Shown: positions 20,881 through 30,297, counted from the stretch's first letter. The stretch: 64,000 nucleotides of DNA from Akkermansiaceae bacterium (GCA_024233005.1 JACKQE010000004.1:276670-340669); one strand, 5' to 3'. A program made the numbers and translations. Notes: generated by a model from the sequence alone, not told the origin.

Positions 20881-21561
20881 ATGAACCAGCCTCCAGTCCA
20901 ACCTGTCTGCAAGGTCGCCATCGTGGACGACCACACCCTCATGCGGGAGGGAATTCGGCTGTTTGTGAACAGCCTGGATGGCTTTGCGTGCGTCTGGCAG
21001 GCCTCCTCGTGCCGGGAAGCCATCGGACTGATCGAGCAGGATCGTCCGGACTTGATGATTGTGGACATCACGCTTCCCGATCGCACCGGTCTGGAACTGA
21101 TCAAAGACCTGTCGGTCTCTCACCCCGACGTCGCGCTGCTGGTGCTGTCGATGCACGACGAGAAACTCTACGCGCTCCGCGCCTTGAAAGCCGGAGCGAA
21201 AGGTTACGTCATGAAGCACGCCCCCCACCAGGAACTGGAAGCTTCCCTGCGGAAGGTCGCCGCCGGAGGGATTGCCGTCAGTTCCGTCATCTCCGACATG
21301 GTGGTGGGCGCCTTTTCTGGAAGCGGCAAAGGGCGGCCCGACCAGGAAATTCATGCCCTGACGGATCGGGAGTTTGAGATCTTCCAAAAAATCGGCAAAG
21401 GTCTGAGCACCAATGACATTGCCACCGAACTGAACATCAGTCCTAAAACAGTGGACGTGCACCGTCTCAACATCCGGACCAAACTCCGGCTGGAGGACGG
21501 CGGTGCCCTGACGCGATGGGCCATCCGTTGGATGGAGGCAAGTCATCATGAGCAACCCTGA
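20881..21561 (+). CDS. NarL/FixJ-family response regulator
   Basis: A 226-residue regulator. The receiver domain begins VAIVDDHTLMREG (acidic pair D16-D17), carries the phosphoacceptor Asp62 (MIVDITLPD), the conserved Ser/Thr near LVLSMHD and the Lys of AKGYVMK. A LuxR-type helix-turn-helix is at the C-terminus (LTDREFEIFQKIGKGLSTNDIA then SPKTVDVHRLNIRTKL). The frame stays open upstream into the kinase gene, but ATG 20881, seven bases after the kinase stop, gives a normal receiver start. It is the output of the three-gene sensor operon; its targets are unknown. Confidence 0.95.
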   Translation: MNQPPVQPVCKVAIVDDHTLMREGIRLFVNSLDGFACVWQASSCREAIGLIEQDRPDLMIVDITLPDRTGLELIKDLSVSHPDVALLVLSMHDEKLYALRALKAGAKGYVMKHAPHQELEASLRKVAAGGIAVSSVISDMVVGAFSGSGKGRPDQEIHALTDREFEIFQKIGKGLSTNDIATELNISPKTVDVHRLNIRTKLRLEDGGALTRWAIRWMEASHHEQP

Positions 21562-21617
21562 ACGACCTCGGGCTCGTCCCTAAGCAAGTGCTTTAGAAAC
21601 AGGCCAGTCGAAGCCTG

Positions 21618-22892
21618 ATGGCGGACGCACCGCACCCGAGGCAGAGTGGAGTGTTCTCCCCTTTGCCTCCTATGCCCCCCGAAGTTACCCCTCTGGTTCA
21701 CGAAAAACCCGATCCCGCCAAGCTCCCGGCGGAAGCCGGCGCCAGGTTCGTCGGCAAGTCCGCACCCCGTCCGGGCCTGCGGCCTCACCGCTCCGCATCT
21801 GGGAAGGGCCCGTGGGGACAAATCGATCGCGTGCCGTTCTTCTTGGAAGCCCCTCACCATTTGATCGAACGGTTCCCGTTGCCCAATCCCAAACCCCGCT
21901 GGTTTGCCACCGCCGCGGAAGCCAGCCAGGTGCTGGACCGACTGGTGCGGGCGGGACTCCCCGGTGATTTGCTTCAGGCCATCAATCAGCCGGCAAACCG
22001 TGCCATCGTGGGAGATCAGATTGTTTTCTTCCCACCCGCCCTGAGCGTGCTCCAACTTCCCCCGGAGGTGAGGGCTTCGATTTACCGCGAACTGCGTCGA
22101 TTCCCCGCCAATGTCGACATGGTGGGACCGGTCGTGATCGCCAACAACGATGTGGATGATTGGTTCTCCCAATCCCGGCTACGCCCGGATCTGGTTGCCC
22201 TCATCAAACGGATGTGCTATCCGCGGGGGGACGCACTCGTGTTCAGCGATGCCGCCGTGCTGATGGGACATGTCCAAGGAGAAACCGAAGCCAGGTTATT
22301 GGCCAGAGCCTTGAGCCGCACCCGAACCCTGATGGCGAAACTCGTCTTTGATGGCTCGTCCAAAGTGGCGGAGATGACCGCTTACTGGACAACGGGACCG
22401 AACCGGCGGATGCGCAATATCGGGGCCATCCTCCAATCCATCGCCGCCCTTCCCGAAGGCAACACCCTTGACCTGGCCCACCTGCTCCCAGGACTCGCCC
22501 GCAATCTGTTGTTCTCCTACCCGGATGTTTCCATGGTGGCCCATGGTCAGGTGCCAGACTGCCACTGGACGTCACTGAATTTCTTCAAACCAACGCCGGA
22601 GCCCTTGTATCTGGATACCCGAATTGCGACCTCGGTGGTGCTGGAGAGTTACAACCAAGTCAAGCCACCTTATCATTTTGGGGACCTTCTGGTCCTTCTC
22701 GACAACCTCCAGGGGAACGCCTTCCACTCCTGCGTTTATATTGCCGATGACATCGTGTTCACCAAGAATGGCCGCAACCTGCTTTCTCCGTGGGTCTTCC
22801 AGTCGCTGGACCATTTGAAGAAAACCTACCTTTTCGAAAACAACGGTCGCATCCAAGGCTACCGGGCAAAAGAATCCCTCGGAGTGATCTAA
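21618..22892 (+). CDS. Conserved-looking protein of unknown function
   Basis: A 424-residue protein I do not recognise. The first ~75 residues are proline-rich and low-complexity, so translation could begin further in. The rest is a well-mixed globular sequence without signal peptide or membrane segments. Near the C-terminus, GDLLVLLDNLQGNAFHSCVYIADDIVFTKNG loosely recalls NlpC/P60-like or papain-like amidase segments (GD..., H...Y), but a catalytic Cys ahead of it is not evident. It follows the response-regulator gene by 56 bases on the same strand and could be in that transcription unit. Confidence 0.72.
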   Translation: MADAPHPRQSGVFSPLPPMPPEVTPLVHEKPDPAKLPAEAGARFVGKSAPRPGLRPHRSASGKGPWGQIDRVPFFLEAPHHLIERFPLPNPKPRWFATAAEASQVLDRLVRAGLPGDLLQAINQPANRAIVGDQIVFFPPALSVLQLPPEVRASIYRELRRFPANVDMVGPVVIANNDVDDWFSQSRLRPDLVALIKRMCYPRGDALVFSDAAVLMGHVQGETEARLLARALSRTRTLMAKLVFDGSSKVAEMTAYWTTGPNRRMRNIGAILQSIAALPEGNTLDLAHLLPGLARNLLFSYPDVSMVAHGQVPDCHWTSLNFFKPTPEPLYLDTRIATSVVLESYNQVKPPYHFGDLLVLLDNLQGNAFHSCVYIADDIVFTKNGRNLLSPWVFQSLDHLKKTYLFENNGRIQGYRAKESLGVI

Positions 22893-23250
22893 GAATTGGA
22901 TTTCCGGACCAAAAAGGGGCCAACTTTCCGAGGCCAACATCCCGAGGGCATCGCAGTCGGACCGGAGCACCGCGACCACGCCTTCCCGAGTGGTGTCCCT
23001 CTGGCCGAAGGACACCCGGCGCCAAAATTCCGGGTTCCGGCACAGGCTTGACGGCAGGCTCGACCGAAGGTCAATTCAGGGAAACCATGGAGCATTGTTC
23101 ACTCATTTTCCGGCCTTCCCCACCCCGGTTCAGCCCCCACCAGGCAACAGCAGTAGCCCCTTGTTCAATCCTTCGCGGAGGACTCCGCAGCCAGCAAGAC
23201 GGGATTGACCAAGACCAGGCTGCGGCATGGCGCCAGCGCCAGAGCCGTCC
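22893..23250. other. Intergenic region before the P-type ATPase
   Basis: About 350 bases without a gene I can support. Open frames here in several registers have skewed composition. No terminator hairpin with a T-run or clear promoter was found. If the upstream ATG (23227) is used for the ATPase, the last 24 bases are coding. Confidence 0.4.
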
Positions 23251-25932
23251 ATGAAAATTCACCATCTCGATACCGCGGCGGCCTATGCCAGCCTGAACAG
23301 CGGCCCGGCCGGGCTGGAGGAGGCGGAAGCCGTGCGCCGTCTCATGGAATACGGGCCTAACCAGGTGGAGGAAATCGCCCGGGAATCCTTGCTGGTGTTG
23401 TTTGCCAAAGAGTTTGGTCATTTTTTCGCCATCATTCTCTGGGTTGCCGCCGCTTTGTCCTTCTTTGCGGAATGGCGCCAACCTGGGGAAGGCATGATGA
23501 TGCTCGGATTCGCGATCACCGGGGTGATCCTCATCAACGGAGTGTTCTCCTTCTGGCAGGCTTACCGTGCCGGGCAGGCATTGGCGACACTCAGGAAACT
23601 GCTGCCGCACAAGGCCCAGGCGGTCCGTTCCGGAACGGTCGTGTTGCTCCCGGCAGCGGAGCTTGTTCCCGGGGATGTGATCCTGCTGGAGTCGGGCGAC
23701 CTTGTGCCGGCAGATTGCCGCTTGGTGGAGGCCTTCGGGGTCAGGGTCAACAATGCCACCATCACCGGCGAGTCTCTCCCCATGGTCCGGGATGCGGAGC
23801 CCTCCGGCGAGACCGAAGCCCTGCACAGCCGAAATCTCCTCCTGGCGGGCACCTCATTGGTATCCGGCAGGGGCCGGGCTCTCGTCTTCGCCACCGGATC
23901 GCACTCCGCCTTCGGCCGGATCGCCACCCTCACCCAGGAGACAGGCGACACGGCTTCCCCGTTGCAGCGCGAGATCAGCCGCGTCAGCCGCATCGTCGCC
24001 CTCTTCTCGCTGTCGCTCGGGGTGGTGTTTTTTGCCGTGGGGAAAATGATCGGTCTGTCCTTTTGGTCGAATTTCATTTTCGCCATCGGCATCATTGTTG
24101 CCAATGTTCCGGAAGGATTGCTCCCGACGGTGACCTTGGCCCTCGCGATGGCCTCCCAACGAATGGCGAAACGCAAGGCGCTGGTCCGGCATTTGCCCGC
24201 GGTGGAGGCGCTCGGTTGCACAACGGTGATCTGCACTGACAAAACCGGCACCCTGACGCGCAACCGAATGTCCGCGAAGTGTCTTTTTCTTTCCGAAACC
24301 TCCATCACCATCACCCCGGAGAGGATCACCGCCCTGAGCGGAAGCCACCGGCGGTTTTTCGAGGTGGCCGCTCTTTGCCACGATTTGCAAAAGACACAGG
24401 GAGAGTGGCTCGGGGATCCCATGGAGGTTGCCCTGATTGAACTCGCCGGGACGGCATTGGCCTCTCTGCCCGATCATCCTCGCCTTCAGGAAATCCCCTT
24501 CGATGCACAAAAACGGCGGCTTTCCACCATCCACGCAACGACTGAGGGTCCGGTCCTCTTCTGCAAGGGCGCTCCTGAGTCGGTGATCCCGCGCTGTGTC
24601 CGGGTTGCCATGGACGGAGCAACGCCCAGCCTCACCCCGCCGTCCATTTCGGCCTATCTGGCGGCGGCAGAGGACATGGGAAAGGCCGGTCTGCGGGTTC
24701 TTGCCTTCGCTTGGAAAACCCTGCCGGATAACTTCGATCCCGCGACCGCCGACGAAGAGATGATCCTGGGAGGGCTGGTGGGCCTCGAGGACCCTCCCCG
24801 TCCCGGGGTTACCAGGGCTCTGCAACAGTGCCGCGAAGCCGGGATCAAGGTCATCATGGTGACCGGAGACCATCCCCGGACCGCTGAAGCGATCGCCCGC
24901 GAAATTGGATTGATCCGGTCTGAAAAACCAGTGATCGTCGGCGGCACCGAGCTCAGCCACCTCTCCGACATCCAGCTCCAGCTTGCCCTCGATGCCCCGG
25001 AAATCCTGTTCGCTCGCGTGGAAGCGGAGCAGAAGATGCGCATCGTCGTGGCTCTGAAAAACAAAGGGGAGATCGTGGCGGTCACCGGCGACGGCGTGAA
25101 CGACGCGCCGGCCCTGCGCAAAGCGGATGTTGGCATCGCCATGGGACTCAGCGGCAGCGATGTGGCCCGCGAGGCCGCAGACATGGTCCTCCTGGATGAC
25201 AACTTCACCAGCATCGTGGCCGCCATCGAAGAAGGCCGCGCCGTGTTCACCAACATCAGAAACTTTCTGACTTACATCCTCACGTCGAACGTGCCGGAAA
25301 TCATTCCCTACCTCGCATTCATCATCTTCCGGATTCCCCTGCCGCTCACCATTATCCAGATTCTCGCGGTGGATCTCGGAACCGACATGTTGCCGGCCTT
25401 GGGACTCGGCGCCCAAAGCCCCGGACCCGGCATCATGAAATCGCCACCGCGCCCCCGGTCGGAGCGTCTGCTCAACGGCCCCCTCCTCGCCCGGGCCTAT
25501 CTGTTTCTGGGCCTGATCCAGGCCGCGGCAGCGATGGGGGCCTATGGCTATGTCCTCCACTCCGGGGGATGGCATTACGGGCAAACCCTCGCGGCGGAGT
25601 CCCCGCTCTATCTGCAGGCCACCACAGCTTGCCTCAGCGCCATCGTTATCCTTCAGATAGCCAACGTCTTTCTTTGCCGCAGCGACCACCTGTCCCTGTT
25701 CTCCCAGGGATTGGCGGGCAACAAACTCCTTTTCGTGGGCATTGCCGCGGAACTCTGCCTGATCCTGCTGATTGTTTACACTCCATGGGGCAATGCGGTC
25801 TTCGGCACCGCTCCGATCGGGAAGGACGTCTGGGGCCTCATCCTCCCTTTCGCGCTCGCCATGATCGTGCTCGAAGAACTGCGGAAATGGGTCTACCGGA
25901 AACGGGCGCGGGTACCCGCAGCTCGCCCGTGA
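23251..25932 (+). CDS. P2-type cation-transporting ATPase (Na+/K+- or Ca2+-ATPase-like)
   Basis: A complete P-type ATPase of about 893 residues. N-terminal cation-ATPase domain (GLEEAEAVRRLMEYGPNQV); TM1-2; actuator domain with ITGES; TM3-4 with IIVANVPEGLLPTVTLALA; phosphorylation motif TDKTGTLTRN (Asp330); nucleotide-binding domain with KGAPE; hinge TGDGVNDAPAL; and six C-terminal TM helices. The ANVPEGLL segment and following AxxRMAxxKxLVRxLPAVEALG resemble the P2C (animal Na+/K+) subgroup more than bacterial Ca2+ pumps, although the exported ion cannot be decided by eye. ATG 23227 would add eight residues (APAPEPS); 23251 fits the family start better. No partner subunit is nearby. Confidence 0.92.
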   Translation: MKIHHLDTAAAYASLNSGPAGLEEAEAVRRLMEYGPNQVEEIARESLLVLFAKEFGHFFAIILWVAAALSFFAEWRQPGEGMMMLGFAITGVILINGVFSFWQAYRAGQALATLRKLLPHKAQAVRSGTVVLLPAAELVPGDVILLESGDLVPADCRLVEAFGVRVNNATITGESLPMVRDAEPSGETEALHSRNLLLAGTSLVSGRGRALVFATGSHSAFGRIATLTQETGDTASPLQREISRVSRIVALFSLSLGVVFFAVGKMIGLSFWSNFIFAIGIIVANVPEGLLPTVTLALAMASQRMAKRKALVRHLPAVEALGCTTVICTDKTGTLTRNRMSAKCLFLSETSITITPERITALSGSHRRFFEVAALCHDLQKTQGEWLGDPMEVALIELAGTALASLPDHPRLQEIPFDAQKRRLSTIHATTEGPVLFCKGAPESVIPRCVRVAMDGATPSLTPPSISAYLAAAEDMGKAGLRVLAFAWKTLPDNFDPATADEEMILGGLVGLEDPPRPGVTRALQQCREAGIKVIMVTGDHPRTAEAIAREIGLIRSEKPVIVGGTELSHLSDIQLQLALDAPEILFARVEAEQKMRIVVALKNKGEIVAVTGDGVNDAPALRKADVGIAMGLSGSDVAREAADMVLLDDNFTSIVAAIEEGRAVFTNIRNFLTYILTSNVPEIIPYLAFIIFRIPLPLTIIQILAVDLGTDMLPALGLGAQSPGPGIMKSPPRPRSERLLNGPLLARAYLFLGLIQAAAAMGAYGYVLHSGGWHYGQTLAAESPLYLQATTACLSAIVILQIANVFLCRSDHLSLFSQGLAGNKLLFVGIAAELCLILLIVYTPWGNAVFGTAPIGKDVWGLILPFALAMIVLEELRKWVYRKRARVPAARP

Positions 25933-26049
25933 CGGACGACCGCTCAGGGAGCCAGTGCGCCCCTCCGCCGAAAGCTCTCAGACTTTGCAAATCAAGCCTT
26001 GTGAGCTCGGTTTTGATGCAGACATTGACTTTCTGCGGTAGGTTGAGGG

Positions 26050-26922
26050 ATGTTATCCGCCTCTTTTGGAGACCGCGTGGGACCAGCCAGACCGGACCGG
26101 TCTTCTCCCGATCTCCGGGAGGCCTCGGGTTGGGGACGTTGGCGGTTGAAAGTGACCCATCGGGATGTGGTCCTGGCTCACCTGCCCCCCGCCTTGGACG
26201 GTTTCCGGATGGTTCAGATCAGCGATCTGCATCTTGAGCCTTTCACCAAGCCCAAACACATCCTAAAAGTCGTCGCGGCCTGCACCGCGCTCGCGCCCGA
26301 CCTGGTCGTCATGACCGGTGATTTTGTGACCCATTCCGCCCATTCCATCGGTCTGCTGGCCGAGTTATTGGGGCCGCTGCAGCCACCTTATGGCGTCCAT
26401 GCCTGCCTGGGAAATCACGATTTCTGGTGCGATCCCGTGGCGGTGGAAAAGGCCCTGCAAGAGCGGAACCTGGGGGTGCTCCGCAACGAGACGCGACGCA
26501 TCCACACCGACCGGGGAGTCCTCCAACTGGCTGGAATGGACTCACGCTACATTGGCAAACTGGACCTCCGGGCGACCCTCGCCAACGTGAACGTGAAGGA
26601 GCCACTGGTCATCCTGATGCACGAGCCGGATGTGGTCGATGAGCTTGCGGCAGCGGGCCTCGAAGCACTGCAGTTGTCCGGTCACACCCATGGCGGCCAG
26701 CTCCGCTTTCTCGACCACACTCCGATGGCGTTCCGGCGCCCCCGGTGGGGCAAGAATTATCTGGCCGGACACTACAAGGTGGGTTCCATGCAGCTCTATG
26801 TGAACCGCGGCATCGGCTGCGTGGGCGTGCCCCTGCGCGTGAGTTGCCCTCCGGAAATCACCGAGATCACCCTGCGCAGTCCCCTGCTCCATCGGGATCC
26901 CACGGTCTTCCCCTTGGCCTGA
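26050..26922 (+). CDS. Calcineurin-like metallophosphoesterase (YaeI/YkuE/LpxG-like)
   Basis: A 290-residue binuclear metallophosphoesterase. All family motifs are visible in order: QISDLHLEP (D-x-H), MTGDFV (GD), LGNHDFW (GNHD), ILMHEPD (H) and LSGHTHGGQLRF (GHTHGGQ). The length, the HGGQ after GHTH and the tail (YVNRGIGCVGVPLRVSCPPEIT) fit the YaeI/YkuE branch. In chlamydiae, which belong to the same superphylum, a member of this branch (LpxG) cleaves UDP-2,3-diacylglucosamine in lipid A synthesis. That role is possible here but unproven. There is no clear N-terminal membrane anchor. It stands alone, 117 bases after the ATPase gene. Confidence 0.88.
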   Translation: MLSASFGDRVGPARPDRSSPDLREASGWGRWRLKVTHRDVVLAHLPPALDGFRMVQISDLHLEPFTKPKHILKVVAACTALAPDLVVMTGDFVTHSAHSIGLLAELLGPLQPPYGVHACLGNHDFWCDPVAVEKALQERNLGVLRNETRRIHTDRGVLQLAGMDSRYIGKLDLRATLANVNVKEPLVILMHEPDVVDELAAAGLEALQLSGHTHGGQLRFLDHTPMAFRRPRWGKNYLAGHYKVGSMQLYVNRGIGCVGVPLRVSCPPEITEITLRSPLLHRDPTVFPLA

Positions 26923-27011
26923 ACCAGCCGGCAGCATTTCCCTGTGCCATGGGAAAAGGGAATGAATCGCCTGCCCAAACGCCCCTAGGCTTAGATTGAT
27001 CGGATCATCCT

Positions 27012-27467
27012 ATGCGCCCCGGCGCCGCCAAGCAGTCTTCCCTGCGGCGGAACTGTTGGAGACTTTCCTTGCCTGAAAATCTCTGGGTTTCTGAATTGCC
27101 CAAACGACTCATCGGAGACAGCCTGAGTGAAACGGAGACAGCCGAAGGCAACGCCTTTGACAGCGATTCGCTGGACCGGGATCTCGCCCAATACCATGGG
27201 ATTGAAATGATCGCTCCGAACCGCTCCAATCGGATCCGGCGGACTTACGACGGACGTTCCCTCCGCCGCCAGATCCGAAGTTGCCAAGTGGAGCGTCTTT
27301 TCGCTTGGCTTCACAACATCAGAAGGTTGGTGGCCCTTTGGGATTACAACCCAGAAAACTTCTCCGCCTTTTTTTACCTCGGATGTGCTCCCCTCCTACT
27401 CAAACAGTCTATGAAACTGCTTCCAATGGTGGAACTCTTAAGGAATTACATGGAACACCACCGTTAA
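27012..27467 (+). pseudogene. Remnant of an IS5-family transposase (C-terminal part)
   Basis: Only the C-terminal catalytic part of an IS5/IS4-type DDE transposase is recognisable: LIGD...FDSDSLDRDLAQYHGIEMIAP, then RRQIRSCQVERLFAWLHNIRRLV and ENFSAFFYLGCAPLLLKQ, which match the DSD, RRR..VER.FAWL..FRR and E-NF..F..LGC.xILLR blocks. The GDKAYDSD block is interrupted by an insertion (SLSETETAEGNA), the first ~40 codons do not match the family, and the N-terminal half is absent. I see no terminal inverted repeats. The open frame is probably accidental; the element is inactive. Confidence 0.75.
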
Positions 27468-27881
27468 CTGCAAGGCAACGGCAATGACCAACAAGACGAA
27501 CCACAACATCACCCATGATCTGTTCAACCCAATACGCGGCAACCTCCAACAGATCAGTCCCGCCATCACAACGACACAGGCAATCAGAGAACCAAGAAAA
27601 AAGCCCCAGCCTGCGGGCGACAAAATGTAAGGAACCAAGATCAGGCTGCCTGCAGCGCAGATCAGTCCGAGTTCTCGATAGTAGCCCCACTTTTTTTCGC
27701 CCAGAACGAACCAGGCCAAGCACAACTGAAGCGCCCATTTTCCACCGGCGATCGCACCTGACAACCACATTTGGCGCTCGGAGGAGTAGCCTCCATACGA
27801 TTCAATAAATAGCCAAGTCAGCATCGCACTGATGCCAAACCCAGCAATGGCGATGATCATTTGTGTTCTATGGGATGACAT
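27438..27881 (-). CDS. Small integral membrane protein, unknown function
   Basis: A 147-residue hydrophobic protein with four likely TM helices: IIAIAGFGISAMLTWLFIE, ALQLCLAWFVL, a pair around ICAAGSLILVPYIL and FFLGSLIACVVVMAGLICW, and VMLWFVLLVIAVALQLTVVF at the C-terminus. The start ATG at 27881 is well placed ahead of the first helix. Its 3' end overlaps the transposase remnant on the other strand by 30 bases, and the base composition is less GC-rich than the neighbours. No family was recognised, and it may have arrived with the mobile remnant. Confidence 0.6.
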   Translation of the reverse strand: MSSHRTQMIIAIAGFGISAMLTWLFIESYGGYSSERQMWLSGAIAGGKWALQLCLAWFVLGEKKWGYYRELGLICAAGSLILVPYILSPAGWGFFLGSLIACVVVMAGLICWRLPRIGLNRSWVMLWFVLLVIAVALQLTVVFHVIP

Positions 27882-28559
27882 ATTTGATGAATGGATTCAA
27901 CAGTCTGGCGCCATTTTTCGGGTGGCGGAAAGCCGGGGTTCGCAGGTGGCCGCTGGCGCAATCGCCCATCCAAACCGAACTTGGCCCCGCCACACGAGCC
28001 TGTCCAGAAGGCAACGCTACACCATCGTCGGCCTCTCGCGCAAGAGGACAACAGGCAATGCCATCGTCGCGGGTTGTCCTCCGCCCTCCGCCGGCCCACG
28101 TCCTATCGCAAGCGCGGCCGCATTAAAAATCAGGTCATGATCGACAAGTATCCGCCCATCTGCGACCCCGAAAATGCCTTGGCCACTCAACTCCTTATAC
28201 TACCTCCCCAAACTCACCCAAAAATTCTGCGCCAGGATTTGGGATCCGCCCTCTCAATTCAGACAGACCGGGCTCACTCTGCGGCGTCCACTTTTGCGGC
28301 GGAGTTCCAATCGTCAGTTCCAGGTCTTGAATGGAACCGTAGTCCTCGAATGGAAATTCCCATGGAGTCCGGAAGCCGCCCCGACCGAAGCACGTCGTCC
28401 CCATGGCCACAAGAGCGAGAGCTCGGCGAAGTGGGGCATTGATCCATTTGGCATCAGTCGTGTCCTCGAGATTCCCGACACGCCGATGATTCCCGATAGC
28501 GCCAATGCGCTTGCGGACTGGATTGACGAACCGGCCCGGCGAGAGTCAAGTAGCTGGGA
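27882..28559. other. Apparently non-coding or decayed stretch
   Basis: About 680 bases between the small membrane protein and the first DUF1549 gene. Several frames are open (for example plus 27891-28442 and 28174-28563) but their translations lack any family resemblance, have erratic composition and overlap each other. Given the transposase remnant next door, I read it as a decayed insertion or gene scar. No promoter or terminator could be assigned. Confidence 0.45.
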
Positions 28560-30287
28560 ATGAACGGGATTCTTCTTACCCATCTCCCGCGCAGGTGGCG
28601 GAACCGCGACAAGATCGCCTGCCTGGTTGTGCTGGGGTTGGCTTTGGGACAAACGTCCCGGGGCGAGGGACCGACGGAATCCCGTCCCCTGCATGAGCGG
28701 ATCGATGCCCTGGTCAGCCGCCAATTGGAATCGCGCAAGCTCATCCCCGCCAAACTAAGCAGTGATGCGGAGTTTGTCCGCCGGGTCTATCTGGATCTGA
28801 GCGGCGTCATTCCCACCGCTCAAGAGGCCCGGACCTTCCTCGATGATCCTGCCCCGGACAAACGCGCCCGGCTGATCGACACCCTGCTGACGGCCCCGGG
28901 GTATGCGCTGCACATGGCGCGGGTTTTTGACGTGATGTTGCTGGAACGAAGGGTGCCGGCCGGCGGCACCGCCGTCGATGTGCCCCTGCCGGCCTGGAGG
29001 GACTACCTCAGCGAGGCTTTCGCCGAGAACCGGCCCTGGGATGTGATGACCCGGGAATTGCTGGGGGGCGACGGCTCCGACTCGGATCGGGGTGCGGCGG
29101 TGCGATTCTATCTGACCCGCGATGTGAACGCCCATCAACTGACGCGGGATGTCGGGCGCCTGTTCCTCGGGATCGATCTGCAATGCGCCCAATGCCATGA
29201 CGATCCGCGCTTCAAGGACTATCGCCAGGAGGACTATTTCGGCCTCTACGCATTTCTGGAGCGTTCCAAGCTGTTTCCTGTGAAACCGAAAGGCGCCCTG
29301 CTGGGTGAACTCGCCGTGGGAACAACCAAGTTCACCTCCGTCTTCACCGCAAAAAGCGGGGAGACTTATCCCCGACTCCCCGGGGGAGCCCTGCTGGCCG
29401 ATCCCCAGCTGGAAAAGGACCGGGAATACCGGGTCAAACCCGGCCCCAAGGAACGGGGCATTCCGGTCTATAGCCGGAGAGTGGCCCTGTCTGAACACCT
29501 GCCCCGGAAGGAAACTCCCGGTTTCACCCGCAACCTCGCCAACCGGCTCTGGGCGCTGATGTTGGGACGCGGCATCATCCAGCCGCTCGATCTCAGTCAC
29601 GCAGGAAACCCGCCTTCGCATCCCGAGTTGCTGGCCGAACTGGAGGCCTGGCTCGCCGCGCACCACCATGACATTCGCGGCCTGCTCCGCGAGATCACCC
29701 TGAGCAGGACCTACCAGCGCTCCAGCGAACTGCCCGATGGCTCCCCTCCGCCGCCCGACGCCTTCGCCGTGGCTCCGCTGCGGGGACTGACGGCAGAGCA
29801 GTTCCGGTGGTCGCTGCTGCAGGCGACGGGACGGATCGAAGCCCACCTGGCAACGCTGGATGCCCAGCCCAAAAAAGCCTCCGCCGCGGAAACGCCCGCC
29901 TGGAAGCAGCTGGCCGACCGGCTGGAACCGCTGGAGCGTCCCAGCGCGGCACTCCTGGCCGCATTCAGCGGGCTTCCCGGCCAACCGGAGGAAGGCTTCC
30001 AGCCGACGGTGGATCAGGCCCTGCACCTGCTCAACAGCGAAAAACTGCTGCCCTTGTTGAAGGCCGATCCCGGAACCTTGCTGCATCGTCTGAGCACGAT
30101 GGAGCAACCGGAACCGTTGATTGGTGAATTGTATTTCAGTGTGCTGTCCCGGCCACCCGATGCCGAGGAAATGTCCGAGGCCAGTCAGCAGATCGCCGCA
30201 GCGGGATCGCCGGAAGAACGAAATGTCGTTGTGAAAGCCCTGAGCTGGGGACTGTTGTTGTCAGCAGAGTTTCGCCTGAACCATTGA
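28560..30287 (+). CDS. DUF1549/DUF1553 protein with CxxCH motif (operon 1)
   Basis: A 575-residue secreted protein of the planctomycete/verrucomicrobial PSCyt2 (DUF1549) - PSD1 (DUF1553) class. A signal-like N-terminus (IACLVVLGLALGQTSRG) is followed by the DUF1549 hallmarks RIDALVSRQLE, FVRRVYLDLSGVIPTAQEARTFL and a CAQCHDD motif (209-213) able to bind a c-type heme or metal. The DUF1553 part has FTRNLANRLWALMLGRGII and HHHDIRGLLREITLSRTYQ. It is ten bases upstream of a DUF1501 gene, the usual pairing. Biochemical function is not established for the family; co-occurrence with polysaccharide and sulfatase genes suggests extracytoplasmic carbohydrate metabolism. Confidence 0.92.
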   Translation: MNGILLTHLPRRWRNRDKIACLVVLGLALGQTSRGEGPTESRPLHERIDALVSRQLESRKLIPAKLSSDAEFVRRVYLDLSGVIPTAQEARTFLDDPAPDKRARLIDTLLTAPGYALHMARVFDVMLLERRVPAGGTAVDVPLPAWRDYLSEAFAENRPWDVMTRELLGGDGSDSDRGAAVRFYLTRDVNAHQLTRDVGRLFLGIDLQCAQCHDDPRFKDYRQEDYFGLYAFLERSKLFPVKPKGALLGELAVGTTKFTSVFTAKSGETYPRLPGGALLADPQLEKDREYRVKPGPKERGIPVYSRRVALSEHLPRKETPGFTRNLANRLWALMLGRGIIQPLDLSHAGNPPSHPELLAELEAWLAAHHHDIRGLLREITLSRTYQRSSELPDGSPPPPDAFAVAPLRGLTAEQFRWSLLQATGRIEAHLATLDAQPKKASAAETPAWKQLADRLEPLERPSAALLAAFSGLPGQPEEGFQPTVDQALHLLNSEKLLPLLKADPGTLLHRLSTMEQPEPLIGELYFSVLSRPPDAEEMSEASQQIAAAGSPEERNVVVKALSWGLLLSAEFRLNH

Positions 30288-30297
30288 ATTGCCCCCG

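Noticed and set aside
20211..21555. Minus-strand open frames of 250-300 codons over the kinase and response regulator genes
   Set aside because: They lie opposite well-supported HATPase and receiver domains and have no family resemblance.
28755..30107. 450-codon minus-strand frame
   Set aside because: Shadow of the DUF1549 gene at 28560; composition rich in Gln/Gly without motifs.
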